A DNA stretch of 64,000 bases from Cryptosporangium arvum DSM 44712. GTDB lineage: Bacteria > Actinomycetota > Actinomycetes > Mycobacteriales > Cryptosporangiaceae. Shown here piece by piece: positions 23,486-32,079 of the stretch. The stretch is taken from the NCBI RefSeq assembly GCF_000585375.1, contig NZ_KK073874.1, positions 6,354,894-6,418,893 on the forward strand. Reading direction: 5' to 3'. The stretch's first letter is position 1, and every line of letters begins with the position of its first letter. Below the pieces are notes generated by a model that searched no databases, had not been told where the DNA came from, and worked only from the letters and a program-made list of their open reading frames with translations. The position numbers and the translations under genes are program-made.

Positions 23486-24628
23486 GTGCCGCCCACGTCG
23501 TCCCTCCGCAACCGCTCCGGCCTGATCGCGGCGGTCGTCATCGGCGCCGTGGCGGTCACCACCGGGATCGCGATCTTCGGCCCGGGCATCGAACCGGGGC
23601 CGCAGCGACCGCAGCCGGGGCCGAGCACGGTGCGGTGGAGCACCACCGTGAACCAGGTCGCGTTCGCCGACGACCGCACCGGCTGGGCGCTGACCCCCCG
23701 GTGCGAGTCCGTTTCGGAGTGCGACCCCGCGTTCTGGCGGACGCTCGACGGCGGCCTGACCTGGCAGGAGGTCTCGGTGCCCGCGAAGACGCTGGGGCGC
23801 GACTCCGGCGTGCAGGTGGTCGCGGCCGGGCCCCGGACGGTCGTGGTCGAAGCCGGTCGGCGCCGATGGCTCAGCAGTGACAGCGGGGACCACTGGAAAC
23901 GCGGGACAGCGGTCGGCTCAGTGCGGGCCGGGGCCCCACCTCCGTCGCGAGCCCGCCTCCGCGTGGGCTCCGGCACCCCTCCGGCATCCCGCGCCTCGAC
24001 GCCGTCGGGGCCGCAGCCGTCGGGCGCGCAGCCGTCGGGGCAGCGGCCGGGGCGGGTGTTGGCGTGGTATTCGCCGGAGAGCGGCCAGCCGACCGCCTTC
24101 CCGGCGCAGCCGGACTGGCAGCCGATCTCGATCTCGAGCGCGGCGGACGGCAGCGTCTGGGCCTCGGGCGGCAACAACCAGCTCGCGGTGTGGACCGACA
24201 CGTGGCGGGGGGCGCGTCCGGTACTCCCCCCGCCGCCGCGCACGTTCATCCAGGTCGCCGCGGTCGACCGGAACACCGCCTACCTCCTGGTGTTCGGCGT
24301 CGACGACGAGAGCCTCCTACGCCCGAGCGGCGTATCGCACACCGCCGACGGCGGCCGCACCTGGAAGCTCACCTCGCTGCTCGGTTCGAGCCTGCGCGGC
24401 AGCCGGGACGCGGCGACCGTCGGCGAGCGGCTGGTGGTGGTCGATTCGTCAGGAGGTGTCCAGCTCATCGGGCCGACCCCGAGCGCCCCCCGGACGGTGT
24501 CCGGAGCACCGGCACTCTGGTCGCTGGACTCGACCGGCGACCGCCTGGTCGGCAGCGGCCTGCAGGACGGCCGGTACTACGCCACCACGAACGGCGAACA
24601 ATGGACGGAACTGCAGCTCCCGGCGTGA
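23486..24628 (+). CDS. Membrane-anchored BNR/Asp-box repeat protein
   Basis: The 380-residue protein has one N-terminal membrane helix (residues 11-32, LIAAVVIGAVAVTTGIAIFG). A predicted extracellular beta-propeller follows, with at least four Asp-box-like turns: LDGGLTWQEV, SDSGDHWKRG, ADGGRTWKLT and TNGEQWTEL. A Pro/Ser-rich stretch (PSGPQPSGAQPSGQRP) interrupts it mid-way. Asp-box proteins include sialidases and photosystem-stability-like factors, but no catalytic residues are evident here, so a structural or binding role is as likely. The GTG start at 23486 places the helix directly after a short positive N-terminus. Confidence 0.75.
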   Translation: MPPTSSLRNRSGLIAAVVIGAVAVTTGIAIFGPGIEPGPQRPQPGPSTVRWSTTVNQVAFADDRTGWALTPRCESVSECDPAFWRTLDGGLTWQEVSVPAKTLGRDSGVQVVAAGPRTVVVEAGRRRWLSSDSGDHWKRGTAVGSVRAGAPPPSRARLRVGSGTPPASRASTPSGPQPSGAQPSGQRPGRVLAWYSPESGQPTAFPAQPDWQPISISSAADGSVWASGGNNQLAVWTDTWRGARPVLPPPPRTFIQVAAVDRNTAYLLVFGVDDESLLRPSGVSHTADGGRTWKLTSLLGSSLRGSRDAATVGERLVVVDSSGGVQLIGPTPSAPRTVSGAPALWSLDSTGDRLVGSGLQDGRYYATTNGEQWTELQLPA

Positions 24629-24661
24629 TTGGCGTTGGGTCGGGGCGGGTTCAATAGAGGC

Positions 24662-25180
24662 ATGGACAACGTGCTGCTCGTCGCGTTAGCGATCGCTGTC
24701 ATCGGTCTCGGTCTGATCGCCGCGGCACTCGCCGGACGGGACCGGCGGGACCACCGCACCGCGCGGCAGCTCGCGGCCGTCGAACGCAAACTCGACGCCG
24801 TACTCAGCCACCTCGGCGTCGACCTGACCGAGGTCTCCTACCCCGAGGTCGAGCGACTTCTCGCCGCGGGCAAGACGGTCCACGCGGTCAAGGAGTACCG
24901 CAAGGCGACCGGCGCCGGTCTGCTCGAAGCCAAGACCGAAATCGACCGCTTGGAACGCCGCCGCACCGCCACCTCCGCCCCGACCCCCGCCGCCACGCCG
25001 TCGCCGACCACCCCGGCCGCAGAACCCGCCGCGGCGGAGACGACCACCCGGCCGGCGGAGAAGCCCGCCCCGGCCGAGACGACTACCCCACCCGCGGAGA
25101 AGCCCGCCCCGGCGGGGACAACCACTGCACCCGCGGAGGCGACGACCGCACTGGCCGAGAAGCCCGCCCCTCCGGCGTAG
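24662..25180 (+). CDS. Membrane-anchored protein with a ribosomal L7/L12 C-terminal-like domain
   Basis: The 172-residue protein starts with a membrane helix (NVLLVALAIAVIGLGLIAAAL) and a short charged region. Around residues 60-100 is YPEVERLLAAGKTVHAVKEY and KATGAGLLEAKTEIDRL, which follows the pattern of the L7/L12 C-terminal domain (AGKK-A-K-VRE-TGLGLKEAK). The last 70 residues are a Pro/Ala/Thr/Glu repeat tail (AEKPAPAETTTP and variants). The domain may bind a GTPase or another partner at the membrane. ATG at 24662 follows the neighbouring stop by 33 bases. Confidence 0.75.
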   Translation: MDNVLLVALAIAVIGLGLIAAALAGRDRRDHRTARQLAAVERKLDAVLSHLGVDLTEVSYPEVERLLAAGKTVHAVKEYRKATGAGLLEAKTEIDRLERRRTATSAPTPAATPSPTTPAAEPAAAETTTRPAEKPAPAETTTPPAEKPAPAGTTTAPAEATTALAEKPAPPA

Positions 25181-25452
25181 TCGACCGGGACATCCGCCGG
25201 GCACCGACCGACGAGGCCGGCGCCTGACCCGAGAGGATCACCGCCCGGCCGACTGCGGTCACGCCGCCCCGCCGACCACCGCCGAATCGTGCCGGGCCGC
25301 GAACGACACCATGACCGTCGCCGAACGGCCCGGGCGCCGGCAACACATGAGCACCGGCGAAACAGGGCGCTGCACAGGACGCCGTGGGTGCGGCCGGGGC
25401 GGCTGGTGAGTCGGGCGGGTCCTCGAATTCCGGGAACCCGGGTCGGGGTGTG

Positions 25453-26376
25453 TCACGCCAGGCCTGGGGCATAGCTCCAGGTCGGCGGCAGCTCGATGGT
25501 GGGTGCCTGCATCGACAGATCGAAGTCGTCGACGCGGAATCCCGCGGCGAGCAGGGTTCGGAGCGCGGGATGCGGGCCGGGCAGGCACAGTGCGACGTGG
25601 TCACTGTCCAGCGCAGCGACGGCTGCATACAGTGCACCCGCCGCCGACCGCGGGTCGGAACACGTGAGGTGCGCCAGCACGCCGGGTACACCGGGTCGCC
25701 CGGCCCCCACGGCGGTCACCCGCTCCCCGTCCCGCACGACGAACGCCCTCCCCGCTCGCATCCAGTGCCGATAGACCGCCGCACGCCCACCCCCGTCCCG
25801 CCCCGGCCCGAGCCCCGCACCCGCGCCGAGGTCAGCGGCAACGCCCGAGCCCATGCCCGCACCGGCACCACGGCCGACGACGGCGCCGGACACCGCGTTC
25901 GGGTCCGCACCCCCTACCGGGGAGAGAGCGGCTTCGGTGGAGGCGGCAGTGGTGGCGTCCACCCGGTCGACCCGAAGCACGCCTCGGGGCAGGCGGGACA
26001 CCGGGCCGCTGAGGTACAGCAGCGGCCACGACGGCACCATCCCGGCGCGTGCGTACAGCGGCAGCGCCGACGGGTGTTTCGAGCTGAACGTGAACTCCAG
26101 CGGCGGGAGCGCACGCAGGAGCGCGGCGCCCACCCCGCGCGCGTGCACGGCCGGATCCACGAACAGGTCGGTGAGCAACGTCCCGAGGGGTGTCGGCAGC
26201 GCCCCCGCCCACCCCAGCACCGTGCCGCCCGACACCGCCACCTTCGCGTGCCCCTGAGCGCGGATCACCTCGACGTACGCCGGGTCGGCTCCGGAGTCCT
26301 CGTCGGACTGGCCGGTCGCGTGCGTGATCGCTCGGATCCCTGACAGATGCCCCGAATCCACCGCCCGAATCTCCAC
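25453..26376 (-). CDS. GNAT-family protein with two acetyltransferase-like halves
   Basis: The first half of the 307 residues is a GNAT domain with the acetyl-CoA loop VDPAVHARGVGAALL and the following YARAGMVPSWPLLYL. The second half has GNAT-like strands (AFVVRDGERVTAVGAG, VALCLPGPHPALRTLLAAGFRV) but no clear acetyl-CoA loop, so it is probably a substrate-binding pseudo-domain. A Gly/Ala-rich linker separates them. The acceptor is unknown. The GTG at 26376 is 17 bases from the divergent DUF1810 gene. Confidence 0.8.
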   Translation of the reverse strand: MEIRAVDSGHLSGIRAITHATGQSDEDSGADPAYVEVIRAQGHAKVAVSGGTVLGWAGALPTPLGTLLTDLFVDPAVHARGVGAALLRALPPLEFTFSSKHPSALPLYARAGMVPSWPLLYLSGPVSRLPRGVLRVDRVDATTAASTEAALSPVGGADPNAVSGAVVGRGAGAGMGSGVAADLGAGAGLGPGRDGGGRAAVYRHWMRAGRAFVVRDGERVTAVGAGRPGVPGVLAHLTCSDPRSAAGALYAAVAALDSDHVALCLPGPHPALRTLLAAGFRVDDFDLSMQAPTIELPPTWSYAPGLA

Positions 26377-26393
26377 CCGCCTAGTGTGACGCC

Positions 26394-26822
26394 ATGGACG
26401 ATCCCTACCGCCTCGGCCGATTCGTCAGCGCCCAGGACAGTGGCTACGGCTACGACTCCGTGCTCGCCGAGCTCCGCGCCGGCGAGAAGGTCAGCCACTG
26501 GATGTGGTACGTGTTCCCGCAGGTCAGCGGGTTGGGGAGCAGCTCGATGGCGCAGCAGTACGCGATCGGATCGCTGGACGAGGCGCGCGCCTACCTGGCC
26601 CGGCCCACGCTCAGGAAGCGTCTGCACGACGCGATCGACGCGCTGCTCGGCGTCGAAGGGCGCAGCATCACGCGGATCCTCGGGTCGATCGACGCGATGA
26701 AGCTCCGCTCCTCGATGACGCTGTTCGACGCGGCCGAACCGGGCGAACCGGCCTACCGGCGGGTCCTCGATCGGTACTTCGACGGCCGGACCGACGAGCG
26801 AACCCTGGAACTCCTGCGATAG
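26394..26822 (+). CDS. DUF1810 family protein
   Basis: This 142-residue protein has the DUF1810 hallmarks: RFVSAQDSGYGYDSVLAELR, HWMWYVFPQVSGLGSSSMAQQYAI and a closing IDAMKLRSSMTLFDAAEP, then YFDGRTDERTLELL. Length matches the usual 140-150 residues. The family is small, all-helical and of unknown function, often encoded singly in bacterial genomes. Homologues fused to calpastatin-like names give no reliable role. It is divergent from the GNAT gene, and the 17-base gap must hold both initiation regions. Confidence 0.85.
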   Translation: MDDPYRLGRFVSAQDSGYGYDSVLAELRAGEKVSHWMWYVFPQVSGLGSSSMAQQYAIGSLDEARAYLARPTLRKRLHDAIDALLGVEGRSITRILGSIDAMKLRSSMTLFDAAEPGEPAYRRVLDRYFDGRTDERTLELLR

Positions 26823-26871
26823 CCCGTGTGAGGATCGGCGGGTACCGCCCCCAGCGAAGGGACGCCCGCCG

Positions 26872-28437
26872 ATGAGTACCGCCGTCTCGCAGGCCCGTCA
26901 GCACGCGCTCGGCGACCTCCCCCGACGCTCGGCCCGCCGCTTCGGCGACAAGACCGCGATCATCGACGGCGGGACGCGCTTCACGTTCGCCGAGCTCGAC
27001 GCCGTCGTGGACCGCACGGCCGCGGCCCTGGACGCCGCCGGCCTGGTCAAGGGCGACCGGCTCGCGTTGCTCTCGCACAACTGCTGGCAGTTCGCGGTGC
27101 TGTCGTTCGCCACCGCGCGCCGCGGCGTCGTGCTGGTGCCGGTGAACTTCATGCTCAACCCCGAGGAGATCGCGTACGTCCTCGATCACAGCGGCGCGGT
27201 CGCGTTCGTCGCCGAGGACGCCCTGACCGCGACCGCGGAGAAGGCGATCGTCGCGTCGGCCGGGGCGGTGAACCTGCGGTTCGCGATCGGCACCGGCGAG
27301 ACGCAGCCCGGCTGGCGCGACTTCGCCGAGTGGACGTCCTACGACGGGCCCTTACCCGAAGCGGTCCTGGTCGGCGACGACGACCCGATCCGGCTGATGT
27401 ACACCAGCGGCACCGAGTCCCGGCCGAAGGGCGCGATCCTCACCAGCCGGGCGCTGCTCTGGCAGTACGCCAGCTGCGCGATCGACGGCGAGATGACGTT
27501 CGACGACGTCGAGGTGCACTCGCTGCCGCTGTACCACTGCGCGCAGCTGGACTGCTTCCTCAACGTCGACGTGTACACCGGCGCGACGAGCATCATCCTG
27601 CCCGCGCCCCAGCCGGCGGCGATTCTGCACGCGATCGAAGAGCACCGGGCGACGAAGTTCTTCGCGCCGCCGACGGTCTGGATCGCGCTGCTGCGGTCGC
27701 CGGAGTTCGACACCACCGATCTGTCGAGCTTGCGCAAGGGCTACTACGGCGCGTCGCCGATGCCGGTGGAGATCCTGCAGGAGCTCGCACGGCGCCTGCC
27801 CGGCGTCCGCTTCTGGAACTTCTACGGCCAGACCGAGATGGCCCCGCTCGCGACGATCCTCCGGCCCGACGAGCAGGTGCCGCAGGCCGGCAGCGCGGGA
27901 CGGCCCGCGATCAACGTCGAGACGATCGTGGTGGACGACGACGACGAACCGGTGCCGCCGGGAACGGTCGGGGAGATCGTGCACCGGAGTCCGCACGCCA
28001 CGCTCGGTTACTACCGGGACGAGGAGAAGACCGCCGAGGCGTTCCGCAACGGCTGGTTCCACTCCGGGGACCTGGGGGTGTTCGACGCCGACGGGTATCT
28101 ACGTGTCGTCGATCGCAAGAAGGACATGATCAAGACCGGCGGGGAGAACGTCGCCAGCCGCGAGGTGGAGGAGGCGCTCTACCAGCACGCCGGCGTCGCC
28201 GAGGTGGCGGTGTTCGGCATCGACCACCCGTACTGGGTGGAGGCGGTGACCGCGGTGGTGGTGCCGAAGGAGCCGGGCCTCGACCCCGGCGAGGTCGTCG
28301 CGTTCGGCAGGTCCGTGCTCGCCGGGTTCAAGGCACCGAAGTACGTCGTGGTGGTCGACGCACTGCCGAAGAACCCGAGCGGCAAGATCCTGAAGCGCGA
28401 GCTCCGCGACCGGTTCGGGCACCTAGGCCGCGAGTAG
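26872..28437 (+). CDS. Acyl-CoA synthetase (AMP-dependent)
   Basis: A full-length 521-residue adenylate-forming enzyme. It has the ATP-binding loop MYTSGTESRPKGA, the aromatic-AMP motif NFYGQTEMAP, the hinge DRKKDMIKTGGENV and the C-terminal catalytic lysine in NPSGKILKREL. It would activate a carboxylic acid as acyl-AMP and then acyl-CoA. The chain length cannot be told. It is not in the catabolic operon but could serve it, since that operon uses a CoA-transferase instead. A GAAGGGA site precedes the ATG. Confidence 0.92.
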   Translation: MSTAVSQARQHALGDLPRRSARRFGDKTAIIDGGTRFTFAELDAVVDRTAAALDAAGLVKGDRLALLSHNCWQFAVLSFATARRGVVLVPVNFMLNPEEIAYVLDHSGAVAFVAEDALTATAEKAIVASAGAVNLRFAIGTGETQPGWRDFAEWTSYDGPLPEAVLVGDDDPIRLMYTSGTESRPKGAILTSRALLWQYASCAIDGEMTFDDVEVHSLPLYHCAQLDCFLNVDVYTGATSIILPAPQPAAILHAIEEHRATKFFAPPTVWIALLRSPEFDTTDLSSLRKGYYGASPMPVEILQELARRLPGVRFWNFYGQTEMAPLATILRPDEQVPQAGSAGRPAINVETIVVDDDDEPVPPGTVGEIVHRSPHATLGYYRDEEKTAEAFRNGWFHSGDLGVFDADGYLRVVDRKKDMIKTGGENVASREVEEALYQHAGVAEVAVFGIDHPYWVEAVTAVVVPKEPGLDPGEVVAFGRSVLAGFKAPKYVVVVDALPKNPSGKILKRELRDRFGHLGRE

Positions 28438-28776
28438 GACGAAGAGCAACCCGAGCGCCGCCGGGAGGGCCTGGACGAACAGGATGCGGCGGCTCGCGGT
28501 CAGCGCGCCGTAGACGCCGGCGACGATGACGCAGCCCAGGAAGAACGTCTGGAACGCGACGTCGTCGCTGATCAGACCCCACGCCAGGCCGGCGGCGAGG
28601 AACCCGTTGTAGAGGCCCTGGTTGGCGGCGAGCGTGGTGGTGGCGCCGGCGAACTCCTCGGTGGTGCCGAAAGCCGCCCGGGTGCGCGGGGCACGCCAGA
28701 GGAACATCTCCAGCACCAGGATGTAGACGTGGATGGCGGCCACCAGGCCGACGAGTACCTGCGCGATCAGCGACAC
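28423..28776 (-). CDS. DUF1304 family small membrane protein
   Basis: The 117-residue protein has four hydrophobic segments and the family pattern: VLVGLVAAIHVYILVLEMFLW at the N-terminus, then FAGATTTLAANQGLYNGFLAAGL and LGCVIVAGVYGALT. DUF1304 proteins are small integral membrane proteins of unknown function. The GTG at 28776 begins just before the first helix; the frame stays open upstream, but that part is Pro/Arg-rich. Its end overlaps the acyl-CoA synthetase end by 15 bases in convergent orientation. Confidence 0.82.
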   Translation of the reverse strand: MSLIAQVLVGLVAAIHVYILVLEMFLWRAPRTRAAFGTTEEFAGATTTLAANQGLYNGFLAAGLAWGLISDDVAFQTFFLGCVIVAGVYGALTASRRILFVQALPAALGLLFVLLAA

Positions 28777-28828
28777 GCGCGTGAGCGTAACCAGCGGGTT
28801 CGGCGGATCGGCGGACGCCCCGGGCGGT

Positions 28829-29509
28829 TCAGCTTCCCTTGGGAGCGCGACGCCGGCGCGGAACCGCGACGGGGGCCGGGAAGTCCGGGGCCGGGGGCAG
28901 CGGCTGGAACGGGAGTTCACCGCGGTAGCCGACCGCCAGCGCGAGCTGCCGCCCGGCCAGCGTTCTCGCGCGGGCGGTGGTCAGCGCCGGGTCACCGGCG
29001 GTCAGACGCGTCGCGAGGCCTCCGAGCAGCGCCAGCGCGACGGTGGCGACGTCGTCGGGATCACCGTCGGTGAACAGGCCTTCGGCGCGCCCGGCGGCCA
29101 CGGTGGCCGCCAGCGGCTGCAGCTGCCGGTCGTTGAGCGCGGCCAGGGCCCGCGCGAGGTCGGGCGCGCCGGGGGCGCGGTGCTCGAGTTCGGCCCAGAG
29201 CCGCCACTCCAGGACGTCGTCGGCGGTGAGCGGGAGGCCGAAGTCGATCAGGTCGGCGAGTCGTTCGTCGGCGCGGGTGCGCCGGCCGGCCGCGGCGCGG
29301 CGCTCCAGACGCTGCTCGGCGACGCTCAGCGACTGGGTGAGCGCGTCGGTGAGCAGCTGCGCGCGGGACGCGAAGTGGTAGTGCAGCAGCGCGGTCGAGA
29401 CGCCGGCGTGCCGCGCGATGTCGGCCAGGCGCACACCGTCGAACCCGTCCTGGGCGATCAGTTCGAGCGCCGAGCGCAGGATGCGTTCGCGTGCCTCCGT
29501 GCCGCTCAT
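28829..29509 (-). CDS. TetR-family transcriptional regulator
   Basis: This 226-residue protein has a typical TetR HTH at residues 5-55 (REARILRSALELI-like opening, VRLADIARHAGVSTALLHYHFAS, RAQLLTDAL). The C-terminal ligand domain is Ala/Leu-rich, with a Pro/Arg-rich tail. It is divergent from the ureohydrolase gene, and the 88-base gap contains a 16-base near-perfect palindrome. The simplest reading is that it represses its own gene and the ureohydrolase until a guanidino compound or metabolite binds. Confidence 0.92.
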   Translation of the reverse strand: MSGTEARERILRSALELIAQDGFDGVRLADIARHAGVSTALLHYHFASRAQLLTDALTQSLSVAEQRLERRAAAGRRTRADERLADLIDFGLPLTADDVLEWRLWAELEHRAPGAPDLARALAALNDRQLQPLAATVAAGRAEGLFTDGDPDDVATVALALLGGLATRLTAGDPALTTARARTLAGRQLALAVGYRGELPFQPLPPAPDFPAPVAVPRRRRAPKGS

Positions 29510-29570
29510 GCGCGACAGCGTCCCACGCCCTTCCCTGACCTCGCGTCGAGGTCGTAGGCTCGGACCCGGC

Positions 29571-29586
29571 CTGATTTTAAAGTCAG
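29571..29586. promoter_or_regulatory. TetR operator candidate
   Basis: CTGATTTTAAAGTCAG is a 16-base inverted repeat with one mismatched pair. It stands out as AT-rich in this context, lies between the TetR gene and the ureohydrolase, and ends just before the ribosome site AGGAG at 29588-29592. Confidence 0.6.
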
Positions 29587-29597
29587 TAGGAGTGAGA

Positions 29598-30617
29598 GTG
29601 CCTCGCTACGGAGCCATGTTCGGTCCGGACGTCACGTTCCTCGGCGTCGACCGCTGCGCCCTGGACGACCCGGAGTCCTACGCGAACGCCGACGCGGTGA
29701 TCGTCGGCGCCCCCTTCGACGGCGGGGTCAGCCACCGGCCCGGCGCCCGTTTCGGGCCGCAGGCCATCCGTACCACCGACTACAACCCCCACGACGGCTC
29801 CCGTCCGTCGCTGGCGCTGCGCGTCGATCCCCTGCGGGAACTGCGTGTGGTCGACGCCGGGGACGTGGAAACCTACGCCGGGGACATCGAAGGCAGCCTC
29901 AAGGCCGTCGAAGCCGCGGTGACGACGATCGCGGCGTCCGGAGCCGTGCCGGTCGTGCTCGGCGGGGACCACACGATCGCGTTACCCGACATCACCGGCG
30001 TGGCCCACCACCACGGGTTCGGACGGGTGTCGGTGATCCACTTCGACGCCCACGCCGACACCGGCGACGTCGAGTTCGGACACCTGCACGGGCACGGCCA
30101 GCCGATGCGCCGGCTGATCGAGTCGGGCGCGGTGCGGGGTGACCGGTTCATCCAGATGGGGCTGCGCGGGTACTGGCCGGGGCCCGACACCCTGGACTGG
30201 ATGGCCGACCAGTACATGCGCTCGTACGAGATGAGCGAGATCGTCGCGCGCGGGCTGGACGTGTGCCTGGCCGAGGCGTCCGCGCTGGCGCTCGACGACT
30301 GCGACGCGGTGTTCCTCTCGGTCGACGTCGACGTGGTCGATCCCGGCATGGCGCCGGGGACGGGCACGCCGGAACCGGGCGGGCTGACCTCGCGCCAGCT
30401 GCTCGACGCGGTCCGGCGCCTCTGCCTGGAGCTGCCGATCGCCGGGCTCGACATCGTCGAGGTGTCGCCGCCCTACGACCACGCCGACGTCACCGCGTTC
30501 CTCGGGAACCGGATCGTGCTCGAGGCGCTGTCCGGAATCGCGGCCCGCCGCCGGGGCCTGGTCTGGGCACCCGAACGCCCGCTGCTCGACGGCCGGGGAA
30601 CGCGCCCGCCGCGCTAG
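29598..30617 (+). CDS. Agmatinase/arginase family ureohydrolase
   Basis: The 339-residue enzyme shows all manganese-binding motifs of ureohydrolases: GGDHTIALP, VIHFDAHADTGD and SVDVDVVDPGMAPGTGTPEPGG. It should hydrolyse a guanidino group to urea and an amine; agmatine, guanidinobutyrate or a related compound are candidates. The GTG at 29598 has AGGAG five bases upstream and directly follows the TetR operator, so repression would block initiation. The next gene is convergent and overlaps by four bases. Confidence 0.9.
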   Translation: MPRYGAMFGPDVTFLGVDRCALDDPESYANADAVIVGAPFDGGVSHRPGARFGPQAIRTTDYNPHDGSRPSLALRVDPLRELRVVDAGDVETYAGDIEGSLKAVEAAVTTIAASGAVPVVLGGDHTIALPDITGVAHHHGFGRVSVIHFDAHADTGDVEFGHLHGHGQPMRRLIESGAVRGDRFIQMGLRGYWPGPDTLDWMADQYMRSYEMSEIVARGLDVCLAEASALALDDCDAVFLSVDVDVVDPGMAPGTGTPEPGGLTSRQLLDAVRRLCLELPIAGLDIVEVSPPYDHADVTAFLGNRIVLEALSGIAARRRGLVWAPERPLLDGRGTRPPR

Positions 30618-31105
30618 GACGCCAGGCGTCGATAGGCGCTGCGGTGGAAGACCAGGGGTTCGGCGTCGGCGTCGATGCCGAGGTCGTGGACGCGGAGCAG
30701 GACGATGTGGTGGTCGCCGGCCGGGATCTCCTGTTCGAGCGAGCAGTCGAGCCACGCGGCCGCGCCTTCGAGGAACAGGGCCCGGTCGTCCGAGCGCCGC
30801 CAGCGCTGACCACCGAAGCGGTCGCCCTCCTTGGCCGAGAGCTGCCTGCTGGCCTCCGCGTGCCCGTCAGCGAGCACGCTGACCCCGATCCGGGACGCGA
30901 CGCGCAGCGCCGGCCAGGTGCGTGACGTCCGCGCGACGCAAACCGAGACCAGCGGCGGATCCAGCGACACCGAGGTGAACGACGAGGCCGCCATCCCGAC
31001 CGGGAACCCGTCGGGCTCGGCGGCCAGCGCGGTCACACCGGTCGGGAACGCGGCGAACACGCGGCGGAGACGGCCGGGGTCGGTACCGATCTGGGTGACA
31101 CTCAT
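30614..31105 (-). CDS. Flavin reductase (FMN-binding split-barrel)
   Basis: This 163-residue protein has the flavin-reductase pattern: RRVFAAFPTGVTALAA, GMAASSFTSVSLDPPLVSVC and a closing HHIVLLRVHDL. It would reduce FMN or FAD with NAD(P)H and hand it to a monooxygenase. The ATG at 31105 overlaps the stop of the upstream luciferase-like gene, and AAGGAG is eight bases upstream. That upstream partner is badly eroded, so the reductase may now serve another oxygenase. Confidence 0.9.
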   Translation of the reverse strand: MSVTQIGTDPGRLRRVFAAFPTGVTALAAEPDGFPVGMAASSFTSVSLDPPLVSVCVARTSRTWPALRVASRIGVSVLADGHAEASRQLSAKEGDRFGGQRWRRSDDRALFLEGAAAWLDCSLEQEIPAGDHHIVLLRVHDLGIDADAEPLVFHRSAYRRLAS

Positions 31106-31749
31106 GCGCGCTGCTCCTTCGCGACCGGCAGTGGCGGCACCGGCCAAGGTGGATCATTGATCGTTCGCCGCAGCTCCGGGGCGATCGCCGACGGGAACGG
31201 CTCGAGCGACTCGCGGTGCTGGGCGTCGGTGGGCCCGCCCGCGTCGGCGTGCAAGTGCATCACCGAGTGCCCGAACCGGTCGTGGTAGCGCTGGACCGTG
31301 TCGATCACCTGCTCCGGGCGGCCGATCAACGCGGAGCCGCGCTCGACGTGGTCCTCGAACGTGGTGAACACCGGCTGGGGGGCCAAAGATTTCGGGAAGC
31401 CGAGATTCGCCTCGAAGATCGGCCGGTGGACCCGGTAGGCGTCCGGGGACCCGGGGGTGGTGTGGTGGCCGGCGGTGCCCGCGACCGCGGTGGCCGGGTC
31501 GTGCCCGTCGGCGGCCAGCCGTTCCCGGGAGCAGCGGACGGCGCCGTTGCCCTTGCGCGCGGCGATGTGGCTGAGCACGACCGGCGGGGACGAGGAGACG
31601 GACGGCCGCTCGCGACGCTCGCCGACGCCCCGCTCCTCGGCGGGCCGGGCGCTCCCGATCACCTGCCGGAAGCGATCGTGGGTCGACACCGTGCGCCGGG
31701 TGAGCGGGTCGGGCGCGTGCACGATGAGCGTGATCGCGAGCAACTTCAC
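31102..31749 (-). pseudogene. Luciferase-like (LLM) flavin monooxygenase with internal in-frame deletions
   Basis: The start (VKLLAITLIVHAPDPLTRR) and the end (PVFTTFEDHVERGSALIG, then FGHSVMHLHADAGG) match LLM-class flavin-dependent oxidoreductases. Those are about 340 residues; this one is 215. Blocks are missing after the region GERRERPSVSSSPPVV and HIAAR, where the barrel core and its flavin-binding strands should be, and again before AADGHDPATAV. Yet no stop codon interrupts the frame, a GGAGG site precedes the GTG at 31749, and the stop overlaps the flavin reductase ATG. It is probably non-functional as an oxygenase. Confidence 0.75.
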
Positions 31750-32079
31750 CTGGCACCTCCTCCGGTCTCCTTTCCCCAGTAAACCAGTCTGGATTGTGGG
31801 TCGCCAGACGTCACGCTGTGATGCTCGACGTTGACGCACGGGCGAAGGCCTCCCTTGGCCGCTGTGCGCACGCGAGAGATATGTCTGCCGACCGGCCGGT
31901 TGGCACACCTGTCCCGTCTGAATTTCGGTCGACGAGGTGGGGCAGGCCGATCATGGGCGGACGCTGGTGCGGAACCGCGTCGCCGCCCGCTCGGTCCCTG
32001 ACCGTCCGGTGTGGCTCAACTGCCGCGAGAGGGTGACGATAAGGTCTCGCTCAGTAACTTCAGGCAGGGGGCCGACCTG
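31750..32079. other. Intergenic region upstream of the AIPR gene
   Basis: No convincing gene is seen. CCAGTCTGG (31784-31792) is a small dyad inside AAACCAGTCTGGATT, typical of TetR-like sites, and lies 35 bases before the eroded LLM gene on the minus strand. The segment 31850-32079 has mixed composition and no clear promoter for the AIPR gene. A GTG at 32011 is in frame with that gene and could be an alternative start. Confidence 0.5.

Noticed and set aside
25181-25452. A gene between the L7/L12-like gene and the GNAT gene
   Set aside because: Only short frames without ribosome sites; third-position bias is inconsistent, so I see no gene here.
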